NCBI GenBank assembly: GCA_023974075.1
Contig: JAMFTG010000573.1
Span: 62,001-126,000 of the forward strand
Reading direction: 5' to 3'
DNA from: Chaenocephalus aceratus
Lineage: Eukaryota > Chordata > Actinopteri > Perciformes > Channichthyidae
DNA length: 64,000 nt
The notes beneath the pieces were generated by a model. It had not been told where the DNA came from, made no database searches, and saw only the letters and a list, made by a program, of their open reading frames with translations. This document shows positions 1 to 11,070 of this stretch, piece by piece (position 1 is the stretch's first letter; each line of letters opens with the position of its first letter). Position numbers and translations under genes: made by a program.

Positions 1-1010
1 GGTCGTCAAACAACTCCACAGTGGCAATGCCCACTTCTGGGTGGATGAGATCCGCCCGGAGATGCTGAAGGCTCTGGGTGTTGAGGGACTGTCATGGTTG
101 ACACGTCTCATCAACGTTGCGTGGAAGTCGGAAACAGTACCGAAGGAGTGGCAGACCGGGGTGGTGGTTCCCCTTTTCAAAAAGGGGGATCAGAGGGTGT
201 GTGCCAATTACAGAGGCATCACACTACTCGGCCTCCACGGGAAGGTTTACTCTAAGGTGCTCGAAAGGAGGGTCAGGTCGATTGTCGAACCTCAGATTGA
301 GGAGGAACAATGCGGATTCCGTCCTGGTCGTGGAACGACAGATCAGCTTTTTACTCTCGCAAGGATCCTGGAGGGGGCCTGGGAGTACGCTTATCCGGTC
401 TACATGTGTTTTGTAGACTTGGAGAAGGCGTATGACCGAGTTCCCAGGGAGTTACTGTGTGTGCTGTGTCCGGGTCCTCGGCAGGAAGTTGGACCCATTT
501 CCACCAGGGCTGCGCTTTGTCACCAATCCTGTTTGTAATATACATGGATCGGATTTCGAGGCGTAGTCGTGGGGGGGGGGGTCTGCAGTTCGGTGGACTA
601 AGGATTGCACCACTGCTTTTTGCAGATGATGTGGTTCTGATGGCTTCATCGGTCTGCGACCTTCAGCACTCACTGGATCGGTTCGCAACCGAGTGTGAAG
701 CGGCTGGGATGAGGATCAGCACCTCCAAATCTGAGGCCATGGTTCTCAGCAGGAAACCGATGGACTGTCCACTCCAAGTAGGGAATGAGTCCTTACCCCA
801 AGTGAAGGAGTTCAAGTATCTCGGGGTCTTGTTCTCGAGTGAGGGAACAATGGAGCGTGAGATGGGCCGGAGAGTCGGAGCAGCGGGAGCGGTACTGCAG
901 TCGCTTTACCGCAGCGTGTGACAAAAAGGGAGCTGAGCCAGAAGGCAAAGCTCTCTGTCTACCTCCGCGACCCGAACACGGATAAGCGGGAGAAGATGGA
1001 TGGATATATA
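1..1010 (+). mobile_element. RTE-like LINE reverse-transcriptase fragment, broken, with 3' end
   Basis: This is a piece of a non-LTR retrotransposon polymerase, which would copy element RNA into DNA at the insertion site. Positions 41-460 encode the start of the RT domain (EIRPEMLKALG, CGFRPGRGTTDQ and FVDLEKAYDRVP blocks). The reading then breaks: the segment between the DLEKAYDRVP block and the LRQGCALSPILF-type block is deleted. RT resumes in another frame (457-921), with the catalytic FADD box at 619-630 and a KEFKYLGVLFSSEGTM block. Just after, at 985-1005, a GATAAGCGGGAGAAGATGGA tail looks like the usual 3' end of this fish LINE type. It is a dead copy with its 5' part outside the window. 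RTE clade is my best guess; a CR1/Rex relative is less likely. Confidence 0.8.
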
Positions 1011-1537
1011 TATATTTAGAACATTTTAACATTATTATATGCTTACCTTTAACCTTTGTGTGCTGTTTGGGTCTGTGGGATCCGTTTTCAGTGTTTACTA
1101 AAAGAAAATGTTGCAATTTAATTATTTTAACCTGCTTTATTTAGGAATGGATCTCAAATCCTCTAGGGGGGACCTCACCTCCTCTAGGGGGGCCCGTGGG
1201 CATGCACCCCCGGGAAGATTTTTGAGTGAAATGCATCAATCTGGTGAACTTTGAGAGCAAAATTAATTGATGGATACAGCTCTCAACACTCAGATGAAAG
1301 GGAGCTGTATACTTTTCAATGATCCAAACATCTTTAGAATATGATCACAACCAATAACAAATAATTTAAACTGGTTTATTCTTATCTTATGTTACCTAGT
1401 TAGCATTCTTTCTTTTTATTTATGCATATTTTACTAATCACTCTTTTTAACTGTTTTGATTTTTTACTGTCCTATAGTACACATTGGAATGACTTCTTAC
1501 TTTATATTTTACATCTATATTTAATATATAAAGGTGT

Positions 1538-1610
<73 letters not shown>

Positions 1611-1729
1611 CACAGAGGCTGTGTGCTCCTCCGTGTCGATGACGGCTTGCGTTAAAAAATAATAATAAACATATTTGTAAAGAAGGGAGACACAAACGCG
1701 ATTTTGAAAAGTGGGGGGTGACATGTAAT
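1011..1729 (-). repeat. Dispersed repeat block, inverted copy of 32.6-33.56 kb and 48.1-48.56 kb
   Basis: No gene is visible. From about 1,130 to 1,729 the sequence matches, in reverse complement, the segments at 32.6-33.56 kb and 48.1-48.56 kb (shared AGCTGTATCCATCAATT-type and GACAGTAAAAAAAC-type stretches and the CCGTCATCGCCATGGAGGAG-like stretch). It includes a long CT microsatellite. The block's edge at about 1,729 is also where similarity to the OR 3' flank begins, so it is a duplication or rearrangement breakpoint. Confidence 0.65.
1539..1607. repeat. (CT)n microsatellite
   Basis: About 34 perfect CT dinucleotides. Open frames across it in both directions (Ser-Leu or Arg-Glu repeats) are artefacts of the repeat. 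Confidence 0.97.
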
Positions 1730-2424
1730 ATGGACAGAATCTCCTCAGAGTCAGGGTCTAAACGTAATCATGGAAAATGTCCCCTTGCTCTGTTCTCGCT
1801 GTCAGAATCCAACCAGTTTAGCTCCAACTTCACATTGGATGGCTTATCAGCTCTTAGAGGGGAATACAGCGGGACTGAGGCGCTGTTGTGTTCAAAATTC
1901 CAGGAAAGAACAACTTCTAAGTTTAACTATTTATTATAAAACAGCAACATATATATTTTCACTTGGCCAAGGACTCCGTCCGGTCACAGAAATCACAGGC
2001 AGCAAAGGCTGTAATCTGTCTGTCTATTTCCAGAAAGAGTCCCGAAACTCGTGCGTCAATACATTTGGTCACACAGGGCGTTGCCCGTACATTTATGATT
2101 GGTCAAGACTAGCTGAAGAGATACCGTGGTTTAGACTTGGTTCTCTTTGGTTGGTGCACAGACTTAGAAAAAAGTCTCTTAGCAACACGATCCTCCAATC
2201 AGCATTCAGCCGGCCTGTGGAAGTCCCTCCCTACTCTTTCGCCATCAAACATGATTTGTTTTCGCTAAAGCTGCTTTGCAGACAGATAGTGGAATCCTCC
2301 ATTTACGCTGCTTCCTAGCTGTGCGTTGGAGTGGAGCTCACCCGAAGCTCAAGGCCGGAGCGATGTCCTGTTCTGACTGCCTCTTTGTATTCTTCCAGTG
2401 TCTCACCTGATCTTGCTACTTTAG
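1730..2424 (-). repeat. OR-block 3' flank, copy 1, distal part
   Basis: Segmental-duplication sequence lying 3' of the odorant receptor. It matches 51,060-51,720 (same orientation) and 42,000-42,560 plus 43,690-43,815 (inverted). It was contiguous with 10,922 onward before the hAT-like element at 2,425-10,921 inserted. Open frames here are not conserved in frame between copies and I do not treat them as genes. Confidence 0.8.
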
Positions 2425-3594
2425 CAGGGACGTGCACAGGTACGGGCTAATGTTGCCCGGGCAACGGCCCGTTTGCCATTTTTGTCTGACCTGCCCCTCT
2501 GGAGAGAGTGAGAGGTTTTTTTTTCTTTTCTGTTGTGGCCCTATGGTTGTGGCCGAATAAACATGATAGGCCTATGCCCACAATTAGTATTGTAGCGTCT
2601 CGCTGAGGGAAACACACCGGAAGTCAGCGCTGTCATCTGCCCGCAGTAACGTGACTTTGTTTACAATCTAACGGCTGGAAGCAAAGGCCTCATGGTGATC
2701 AGACCAAATGCCCGCCTGGCTTTGGTGGCCAATCCCCGGATCAATCTGTCCCCGTTTTTAAATATGCTTTTAAGACCACCGCTAGTGTCGGATTTTGGAA
2801 AATTGATTTTGAGTTTTCTCATGGCAGTTAGAGTATAGGGGACCAACTAGGGGACTTTACTTCCTCTTGACACCGTCGGTTATTTACAAAAAAACACCTA
2901 AATATACTTGTTGTTGTGCTTCTGTCTTTCTGTGTTGTTTCATCTGTAAACTCCTTCACCGCTCGCTCTCTTTTCTTGATCGCCCTCTCACGGAGAACAC
3001 TTCACTTTCCCGCTTCATTGTAGGATTTCTGCAATGTCTCTACTTCAGTTTGACCATCTCTGTTATTAAGTGATGGAATACTAGATAAATAAGTAATTAG
3101 ATACCTTACCGTTACTGCGCTCATAAAGAATGATAAGAATAATAATAATGCGTATTGAACTGGTTTCATTAATGAAAGTAAGTGAGTTTATTTAAGGTAA
3201 TTAGTTAGAAGCCCTATTTTATCAGCATGTCTGCACAGCAGTTACAATGGTCAAACTACATTAAAACAGAATTGTCCACATTCTTTCTTTAATAGTTACT
3301 AACATTAGATATTTTTAATGAGATATGGACCGCAAAACAAAAGATATCCCTGGTTTTCATTTAAAGGAGACCTATCATGCTATATTTAAATGATATAGTG
3401 TATGACCATACCTATATATGAAATATACCTATATAAGGTATATTTATACATTTTATTTTCCAAAATACCAAACAGATCATTTTTTAGACATGCCTCGTTT
3501 CGCTCATTTTCGCTCTATTCCAAGCCTGTCTTTGAAAATTCTGAGCAGCAGCTGACCACGCCCCCCTGCAGAAGCGGGGGGCATGAGCCGGCGA

Positions 3595-4425
3595 GAGTCA
3601 CGTTACCATGCTTGCTGTGATTACGAGTGTCGAATAAACATGTCATCTCAGAGCAATGCATGTGTTCAAGCATATTATCAATTTGATCCAGAAACTGACC
3701 CTGAAGCAGCGGAGGTTTTGGTGGAGGTGCAAAAATCTCGGTTGCAGCAGGACGTTTCTGAATGGTTAGCTGACAAGCTGTTGTCCCTATTTATTTTACT
3801 CTGTTACGATGCTTGCTCCTTATTCCGTTCATATTTTGGCTAATTAGCAAGAATGCAATGTGTACAGTTTGTAACGCAAAAACAGCGATATATATATTTA
3901 TAAAGGGAGACATTCATATTTTCAGCATATATACAATGGCCTCATTGCGTTTATTAATAGTTTACAGTCCTTTTCTTCCAACATCGTGCAACAACCGTTG
4001 GAAAGTTCAATAATTTAGTATGATAAAAAGTATAACTCCAACAACACCTCAGTTGTCAGCAATGTGTGTACTTTCATGTGTTTTTAAAAGCTCAGTTATT
4101 GACTTCTTTGTGCAAATTGCGCCACGATGCCTTCTGAACGGAGAATGTGTGCTGCATGGAGATACCACAGGTAACATTTTTGATAGCTTCACTAAGTTGT
4201 CTGTTTAGAGAATACATTTTTCACATGTCATTCAATATATGTTTATCACACTAGGTGTCAAGACGGATGCAGTAACTTGAGGACTCTGTAACCTGTAAGG
4301 TGGACCATCCTGGATTGGAGCCTGTGTGCCTAAATGTGTTCTCCCTGCAGAATGCGTTGAATATTTACAGAGCTGAACATGGTGGACTACAGTTGAGGCA
4401 AATAGAGCAGTGAGTGGTTTGTTTG
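3595..4425 (+). pseudogene. P2X7-C-terminal-like zinc-domain protein remnant inside the Kolobok-like element
   Basis: Three exon-like pieces are seen. At 3,640-3,770 there is ACVQAYYQFDPETDPEAAE followed by a VQKSRLQQDVSEW stretch. At 4,105-4,170 there is a CANCATMPSE block that shifts frame into ENVCCMEIPQ, ending at an AG|GTAAC splice-like junction. At 4,258-4,415 there is DHPGLEPVCLN followed by an SLQNALNIYRAEHG stretch, with an in-frame stop upstream. The Cys-rich order resembles the cytoplasmic Zn-binding tail of P2X7 receptors, which also occurs in transposon-borne fish proteins. There are no channel domains, so this is not a P2X receptor gene. A frameshift and a stop make it a pseudogene. 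Its role in the transposon is unknown to me. Confidence 0.55.
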
Positions 4426-4754
4426 TTTTGACTGAAATTGTAAAACGAATGCTAATATTGTTCATGGAAATAAATACTGGTGTATATGGCTTTATGCAAT
4501 CTTTCATTCTGTCATTGTACATGTACTATTATATTATATACTACACAGCAATGGCATAACACACCCATGTGTACGACAAAAAAAGTCCACACACAACCTC
4601 ATGCTTTTGAAATCAGAATATTCTTTACCAATCCAAACATGAATAATCACGACACATTTGATATCAACTCGGATCTTTATTGTCAAAATCAACGGTTCTT
4701 TGAACCCATAAAAAAAAACTAAATGTAGCCTACTTGTATTTTGTATAAATGACA

Positions 4755-5360
4755 CTAAATATTTTCACAGAAGCTTTGTGAGCTGGTGCTGGGGCTTCCT
4801 TGGACGCAGGATCAGAGTGGTCATTCCGGCCTGCGTTGTCCTCAGGATACGCAGGGAGTTTCCTGATCCGTGAAATGTCGATGTTGGGTTCAGACAGCAG
4901 CCAAATTGAACCGTGTAGCATACCCGGCGATGACCTCCTCCCTGTCAGGTCGCTCATAATGGTGCAGGGTCCACAAAGACTTGGTCGAAGATGAGGTCCA
5001 TCAAGTTGGCCTGTGCAATGTTAAAAAAAAGCACAACAAAAAATGTGGTTTAGATTAGTATATGCATGTAAAAAACTGAAAGTTTTTTCTAATTTTTTTA
5101 TTTTATATTTGTAAATAGTTGTATAATAAATATTTTAAACACTTACGGAATGTGGGGTCAGTCTTTACTGGGTTTGCTCTGCATTCTCCCTTCCTGGCCT
5201 TTGGGAACTGCAGTTTATACAGAGGGTTTCCAGTGGATATAGTGGCTTGTGCACGCTCAGCGTTTTCATTGTAGTGCAGGGCTGCCAGGTACAGTCTTTC
5301 ATTTCCGCCATGATAAAAAAAAATGTAAATAATAGCAAAGGATGTACAAATTGTCACTAA
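4755..5360 (-). pseudogene. C-terminal exons of the THAP-type transposon protein, degraded
   Basis: On the minus strand, 5,357-5,140 encodes a stretch with GGNERLYLAALHYNENAER and FPKARKGECRANPVKTDPTF, the style of a conserved domain end in transposon proteins. After a splice-like break, 5,010-4,760 encodes a stretch beginning with a LMDLIFDQVFVDP-like block that runs into lower-similarity sequence. Strand and position suit the 3' end of the gene that starts with the THAP exon at 9,966. I recognise the pattern only in general terms and cannot name the domain. The intervening catalytic exons are missing or unrecognisable. Confidence 0.4.
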
Positions 5361-5399
5361 TTAGTAAGTATGTGAGATGCTGGCCTGTAAAGAAGAACA

Positions 5400-6440
5400 C
5401 ATAGTTAGAACAAAATCATCTCAACTTAGTATTCAGGATGAGAAAATACTATTTGGATAAATATAGTCTGAAATCCCAAAAGATGGGGCTTAAAACTCTA
5501 TTTAGCAAAACTCTCTATTTAGCAAAGCTCTCTATTTAGCAAAGCTCTTTGCTTAGCCTTTTCCAATCCGAGTTAGTTTTGAACCGTAACGTGCATGCTG
5601 TGTTTCTGACTCAATGCAGGTGATGTGTTGGAGAGGGGCTGAGCTCAGTAGACTGAATGTAATGAGTGCTAGCCACTAATTAGCCTGTTGCTAGAGGTAA
5701 GGCCTTGTCAACAACAACAGACCAACGGGGCTTTAGCTCAGTTTTACTCGTGGTGTGTGTCCCCCTCGCATACATACAGTGTTGTATCCTAACCAAGCGG
5801 CAAACTCTGGGGAAGAGCCGGGAAGCCAATACGGAAGTGCCACACACTGCAGTTCATATACTGGCCGATAGGCGATGGCTGCAGAAAGGAGCAATTTCCA
5901 TAGACCCCCATGTTAAAATGCCCAAATTTACAGCAGAAAAAAACATGTTTCTACCCCTGGCTCCATACATTTTATTATCGATATAGTTAGATTCCACCTT
6001 CATGATTATGGATCTGTGAGTGAATTGTTTTCTAACGCGACCCTTTTATTTATATTAGGTCTTAAAGTTTGTGCATCAATTAGGGCGTGGTCACATTGAG
6101 TGACGGTTCTGTCAAGTGCCTGCGGCTGTTAGCTTCTTGTCTCTCCGCTAGCTGCTCCGTGAAGCTAGCTACAGGGACTCTGCCTGCTCAGCTCATCCAG
6201 GGAACACAACTTGTAGCCGGCCGTGGTTGTTTGTTCTTCATGCTTATATATCGGACTATTGTGACTCGCTCTGCGGTTAAAACAGACGGTGCATGAATGC
6301 GGTAAGTACAATTCGAGTGCTTTATTGATGTGTTAATGATTTTAATCAGCTACGTAATGAATGGTAAGGCTTGGGTTAGCATGTAAGCTAGTGGTAGCTA
6401 CATCGGTGCTAACGATTGTAATCGTACCCTCCAAGTTAAA
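5400..6440. other. Non-coding interior of the Kolobok-like element, with MITE-like sequence
   Basis: No gene is seen. A 21-bp motif (CTCTATTTAGCAAAGCT type) is repeated three times at about 5,498-5,553. The stretches around 5,830-5,960 (CATAGACCCCCATGTTAAAA) and 6,060-6,200 (GGGCGTGGTCACATTGAGTG) have the look of common short teleost inverted-repeat elements, but I could not fix their ends. Confidence 0.4.
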
Positions 6441-9041
6441 ATCATAGACTGTATATATAAAGGTTAAAACGAAATAGACAAGTGTTAAGTGGGATAATAC
6501 TGTTGAACAAACGGCTTCTGTTTGAGGTTGATAAAATAAGGTTACATCCTTGTAATTTAGAGATATTTTATTATGTAGGAGGAACTGTATGCATCGCTAA
6601 GGTTAATTTAAATTGGCTATGCTCAAGTATGTAGACAAGCTAATGTCGTGTATGTGAAATCAACCTCACAATAAGATGTGTGTATATTACAATTATTAAT
6701 GTCATATTTCAAGATGATTACTTAGATATTACAATATGGTTGATTGAGCTGGAGTTCATTATCGAGCTTACACCTTAACGTCATAGTCATCTGAAGAACG
6801 AACCCAAACCTTGTTGTTTTTATTAATTGCATTACCAAATGGGTATCAAATAAACAGTAAGCATTGGTAACACAACTTCCAAAGTTACAGTAAAATAAAA
6901 AGGACCCTGACTTGGACAATACACAATCCAACATGTTCAACAGAAGAGAATCAGTTATATTGTTTGTACACATGGTACTTTACATATATATCTTTTTGTT
7001 TAAGGTGTCCAGGTGATGCAGACAGGCTGGACCAGAGAGTGAGAGACAGAACTGGACTCCTCACAGCAGTGAACTTCAGCTCAGGTACAAAGACTCTTTT
7101 GTCATACTGTACAAAGAATCAAGAAAGATATTGGTTTAAATGAATGAAGTATTGACTTGAATACACTGATATACATTCCAATAAACAATACTAAATACTA
7201 GATCACCTACACATCAGTTAAGTTGAGGGTTTATTCCATGCAAAAAGTTACATTTTAGATATTTAGCAATATGACTTTGTCAGCTTTCTAATTTAATGTA
7301 TTGATGGCAAAGATATTTAACACAGTGAGAACTGCTACTATTTATCTCTCAATATTGTCTGTAAAAACGTGGTAAAAGTTATTCTTTCAGTGAGACAACA
7401 GAGCATGCTTCTACAGTTGCACTACGTTTTGTAACAGTTCAATATTATTTTGATAATAACATATATTTCAATGTTGATGAACTTCATACTGTTCATTCAT
7501 AATCTGATTGCTCACTGTTAAAAAAAACAAAACCATTACAATTACAAAATAATTATATCTACAGCCCCTAAAAACACAAACACAACGCTTTCATAAATAA
7601 CACACTTGTTCTGCAATTATGTTTTATGTTTCCTGTCATTTTTGTTAGGAAAGGACATGCCTGAAAGACACGACATTTTCTCCTTCTCTGAGGATCAAGA
7701 AGAGCATCCAAGAGGAACATTAAAAGCTGATGTTATGAGACACTCCATCAGCTGATTATTTCTATTTGCCTCACTTTATGAGCTTCACATCACTTGTGCC
7801 TTGTACCGCAGAGTTTGCAACATCACAAATAAATGGGGCCAATCTTCAGTCAGATGTGAATGTGTAATCTAACATGTTCAGTAAGAATAATGGACAAAAG
7901 GAATGCAAATACAAATACAATTTATTGAAATGTGAACCAAAAGTTAATCAAATGTTTTAAATAAAAAGCACATATGGACAGAAGGTGTAAACCTATTACA
8001 TTTATAAGTAAACACATTTAGTCAAATAAAGTGACAGACTAGGCCTGTGCAGTTGGTATCAGCTTTGCCCAGCATGGGCTCCTCTATCAGGCCTGGTCCT
8101 CCTCCATCAGGCCTGGTCCTCCTCGCAGAGGAAAGACCCTCAGTCCTCTCCACACCAACAGACTGGACTTCCATCACATGGAGGTTTCTCCCTGAAGTCT
8201 CTGCAGCTCTCTGGACACCATGCTGTCTCAATCCGTCCACACTGAATATGAGAGGGGGAAAATGAAAATAATAAATGCTTTAGACAATAAGAAACATAAA
8301 GTTGACTGTTGAGTTGCTCAGTTTTTTTAGATTGTCAATACTATTACTGTATAACTAATATATCAGGTTAAGAGGCACATTCAAATAAAGATTGGTCTTT
8401 AAATACATGTTGTCTTTTGAATTGTTTGTCTAAAGTCAAGGATCTAGAACTGGTACTTAGTTTTAATGATACAGTCTGGTTATTATGCTGTTTGGAGGAG
8501 GCCTCACAGGTAAGAGCACTAACTAGCTACCATCACATGTACCTTAGCTTGACTTAAACATATAATTAAGTGATATCAAAATACAAATAACTAATGTCAT
8601 GCAAACATATTAATATTTGCTTGATTCCAGTGTTGAATTTAGCACAATTGCATACAAACATTAAGGGGTTTTAAGATTCTGAAGTATTATGCTAAAAACT
8701 CAATAACTTAGATTATTATTTATAGTTTTGCTGAATAGTTTTATGTCCGCTTACCTTAGAAACGTAAAATGCGACGGCAGTGTGCAGATGGGGAGCATGT
8801 TAGCTTAGCTTGGTAGCTTCAGCTAGCTCTGGAACTTCCAGCTCGGTGGCAGCAGGTCCCTCCTCCGCTCCGCCTCTTTGCCCTTATTTGGAGCAGGCTG
8901 GAGAAGGCGGGAGTTGAACTCTGACGTCACTGTCGAGCCGTTAGTGGCCGACTCCGCCTACTAAGGGCTTCACGGCAACTCTGCAGAATCCTATGGGTGA
9001 CGTCACGGACCCTACGTCCATTTATATATACAGTCTATGAT
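6441..9041. mobile_element. 2.6-kb TIR element nested in the Kolobok-like element
   Basis: A perfect 21-bp inverted repeat, beginning ATCATAGACTGTATATA at 6,441-6,461, recurs in reverse complement at 9,021-9,041. If the outer AT is a 2-bp target duplication, the ends begin CATAGACTG, which would suit an ISL2EU-like group; AT is its own complement, so this is only suggestive. The interior has exon-like stretches (7,016-7,083, ending CAG|GTAC; 7,650-7,835, ending in AATAAA) and a tandem GGCCTGGTCCTCCTC repeat near 8,090-8,125, none of which I can assign. The right 160 bp (CGTCACGGACCCTACGTCCA) looks like a widespread teleost MITE end. Confidence 0.55.
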
Positions 9042-9473
9042 CCTAACACACCCCCATTTATATTCATGTGCGCAAACAAGTAAACACACAAAAGCTTTTA
9101 CATATAACGCTGCAAAAAACAGCATGTCTCATTAGCGTAGCGTAGCTTAGCTTACAGATCGATGATATCTGATCGTTCTTACAGACTACAATCACAAACG
9201 CTTTTACATATAATGCTGGAAAAAGGCACTTACATACAGAAGATTACGTTTGTTATTATAACTTACTCAATATGATTTTAGAGGATACAAAATACTAATA
9301 AATAGGAGAATAAATACTTGTGTTATCGGCTAGGGCGTGGCTTTACAGCCTTCACACGGATCGCCTTTACGGCAGTATGTCTGAACATGTTAGCAAATGC
9401 CTGATAATTAAAATAAAAGACAAAGCAAAGACTGCGGAGCGTAAAAAATAAAATAAAATGTTACAAAAACATA

Positions 9474-9616
9474 TAAACACCTAAGGATTACTATTTGGGT
9501 TTGAGGTGACATTGATACGGCGAAGCTACATGCTACATGCTACATAAACACCTAAGGATTACTATTTGGGTTTGAGGTGACATTGATACGGCGAAGCTAC
9601 ATGCTACATGCTACAT
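9474..9616. repeat. Tandem duplication of about 71 bp
   Basis: A unit beginning ACACCTAAGGATTACTATTT and ending in GCTACATGCTACATGCTACAT is present twice, almost identically. Confidence 0.85.
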
Positions 9617-9691
9617 ATACAAGCTAGAGATAGCTTTATCAGGAAAAACACCGCTAAATAAAAACGTACAGCTTCAAAATTGGATGTGTCC

Positions 9692-9966
9692 TCACTGGCC
9701 TGGTCCCGGATGGTTGGTATTGATCCCGGGTTTAGCATTAGTTTGGAGGCATATCCGTGTTGGACTTGAGAGAAGTTCATAAACATGTCCATGGTAAAAT
9801 GTTTGGAACACACAAACAGAAATCTGCCGTGGTCTTCTGGCACATGTCCCTTGTAAATGAAGTCTAGCCACAGATTCATTTATTTTTCCACTGATGGCAT
9901 TGCATGCAGTCCCCTGTCCCGAGTCTTGCAGCCAACAACAGCACAACGTTTAACTGGCTTAGACAT
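9692..9966 (-). pseudogene. THAP-domain exon, interrupted by a stop
   Basis: Reading leftward from the ATG at 9,966-9,964, the frame opens MSKPVKRCAVVGCKTRDRG (the paired Cys of a THAP C2CH finger) and reaches an in-frame TAA. The same frame continues with MNLWLDFIYKG and then FVCSKHF, the Cys/His half of the motif. THAP fingers are DNA-binding N termini of several transposases (P, Kolobok and others) and of host proteins. Its location just inside the right end of a TTAA-flanked element supports a transposase origin. The stop between the two metal-ligand pairs makes this copy non-functional. Confidence 0.6.
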
Positions 9967-10440
9967 CCTGGCAAGAGCAGGCAAAAATACAGATGTGACT
10001 GGGGTTGATTATTTAGCCTGCCGATGCGAATGAGAGGTTTGGCAATGCACGTGGCCGTGGCTCATTCCCCTGATAGGTGGAGAGTTAACCAATAAGCGGA
10101 GCACCTCTTTGTGACGTAGAAAAGTGTTGAAATATGGATCCGTTTTTTTCAGATCCGTTGCAGCCCCTTTTTTAGAGATTTGGCAAAGGAGGAAAATAGA
10201 GAGGGTTGTGTTTTCTGACACTTGGTGAGTTCCCTGGAACACCGGGGACACATATTCATGTATAAAGGACGTACAAAGGTGCATTTTGCATGATAGGTCC
10301 CCTTTAATTCAAGTCACTGAATGCAAGTACTTGCCTTAGCTTATTTTGTTATGAGATGATGATGTGAATTACTGTTCAAATTGGTTAATGTAATAATCGT
10401 TTGGTTATTTTATGCATAGCCTAATGTTACATTTCTGTGC

Positions 10441-10556
10441 TTAAGAATGCCTTCAAGAGGAAACTGAAGCAGAGAGAGAGAGATCTGAAGGAGGCAGCTA
10501 AAAGGACTGCAACTTTGCAGAGCTGGATAAAAGGTGCCAGCAGGGCAGCTTCAGGT
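10441..10556 (+). pseudogene. hAT transposase-like N-terminal exon fragment
   Basis: One frame reads NAFKRKLKQRERDLKEAAKR followed by TATLQSWIKGASRAAS, then a G|GTGAAG donor-like site. Basic KRKLK blocks of this style occur near the N terminus of TTF-type zinc-finger/hAT proteins. It lies in the outer element's own sequence (10,308-10,921). Only about 370 bp follow before the terminal repeat, so the rest of the transposase is gone. Confidence 0.45.
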
Positions 10557-11070
10557 GAAGCCCTGTGATTATGTCAAGCAACTACATACATTGGATTACA
10601 CTAATACAACCAATCAGTGATAAATGCAAAGCCTGTGTCTGTGCTGAGAGAAGTTCATGTTCTGTTAGGGGCTAACCCCAAGCCTCCAGTTCAGAGCACA
10701 TTTGAGAGGCTGCACTGAACACAGGCTGAATAACGAATATAGCAGTTGGACATAAAAGTCAACTGAGTGTCACTTGCAATGAGTGATGTGTTCTTATTTC
10801 ATTAACCTTTTATATTAACAACAAGTTAGAATTTTCAAAAGGTCTTATGTTTTTTTTCGGGAGGGGAGGCCCTTTTTCAGTTTAGAGCAATAGCCCCTCC
10901 AAATGTCTGTGCACGTCCCTGTACTTTCGTATTGCAAGCTAAAAATGTCTATTTATCCCAAAGTCACAGCAACATAAAATGAGCACAATAAGTGTATAAG
11001 GTAATAATAAGAATCTGTCTTTCTAATGTTATATAAGAATAGCCTCCACAGCAATCAAACAGTGTTGGGG

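Larger units (their letters stand above)
3365..10303. mobile_element. Kolobok-like DNA transposon (TTAA target), nested in the hAT-like element
   Basis: The terminal inverted repeats AGGAGACCTATCATGC (3,365-3,380) and GCATGATAGGTCCCCT (10,288-10,303) match at 15 of 16 positions. Both are flanked directly by TTAA (3,361-3,364 and 10,304-10,307). TTAA duplication with AGG-type ends fits the Kolobok superfamily; piggyBac also uses TTAA but has different ends. Inside are degraded exons of a protein with a P2X7-C-terminal-like zinc domain (plus strand, left end) and a THAP-domain protein (minus strand, from the right end to about 4.76 kb). It is further interrupted by a 2.6-kb TIR element at 6,441-9,041. 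All coding remnants are broken. Confidence 0.75.
2425..10921 (+). mobile_element. hAT-like DNA transposon, 8.5 kb including nested insertions
   Basis: The ends are a 15-bp perfect terminal inverted repeat, CAGGGACGTGCACAG (2,425-2,439, and its complement ending at 10,921). An 8-bp target duplication flanks them: TACTTTAG at 2,417-2,424 and TACTTTCG at 10,922-10,929. CAGGG ends plus an 8-bp duplication are hAT signatures. The unfilled site, with one TACTTTCG, is present in copy 3 near 51,717 and inverted in copy 2 near 41,990, so insertion came after the block duplicated. About 1.5 kb is the element's own sequence; the rest is the nested Kolobok-like element. A short transposase-like exon remains at 10,441-10,556, so this copy is non-autonomous. 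Confidence 0.88.

Noticed and set aside
1422..1724. Ser-Leu and Arg-Glu repeat ORFs
   Set aside because: Frames across the (CT)n microsatellite, with no conserved partner.
3595..4425. Possible host P2X7 receptor gene
   Set aside because: Only the Cys-rich tail-like domain is present, with a stop and a frameshift, and it lies inside TTAA-flanked transposon ends.
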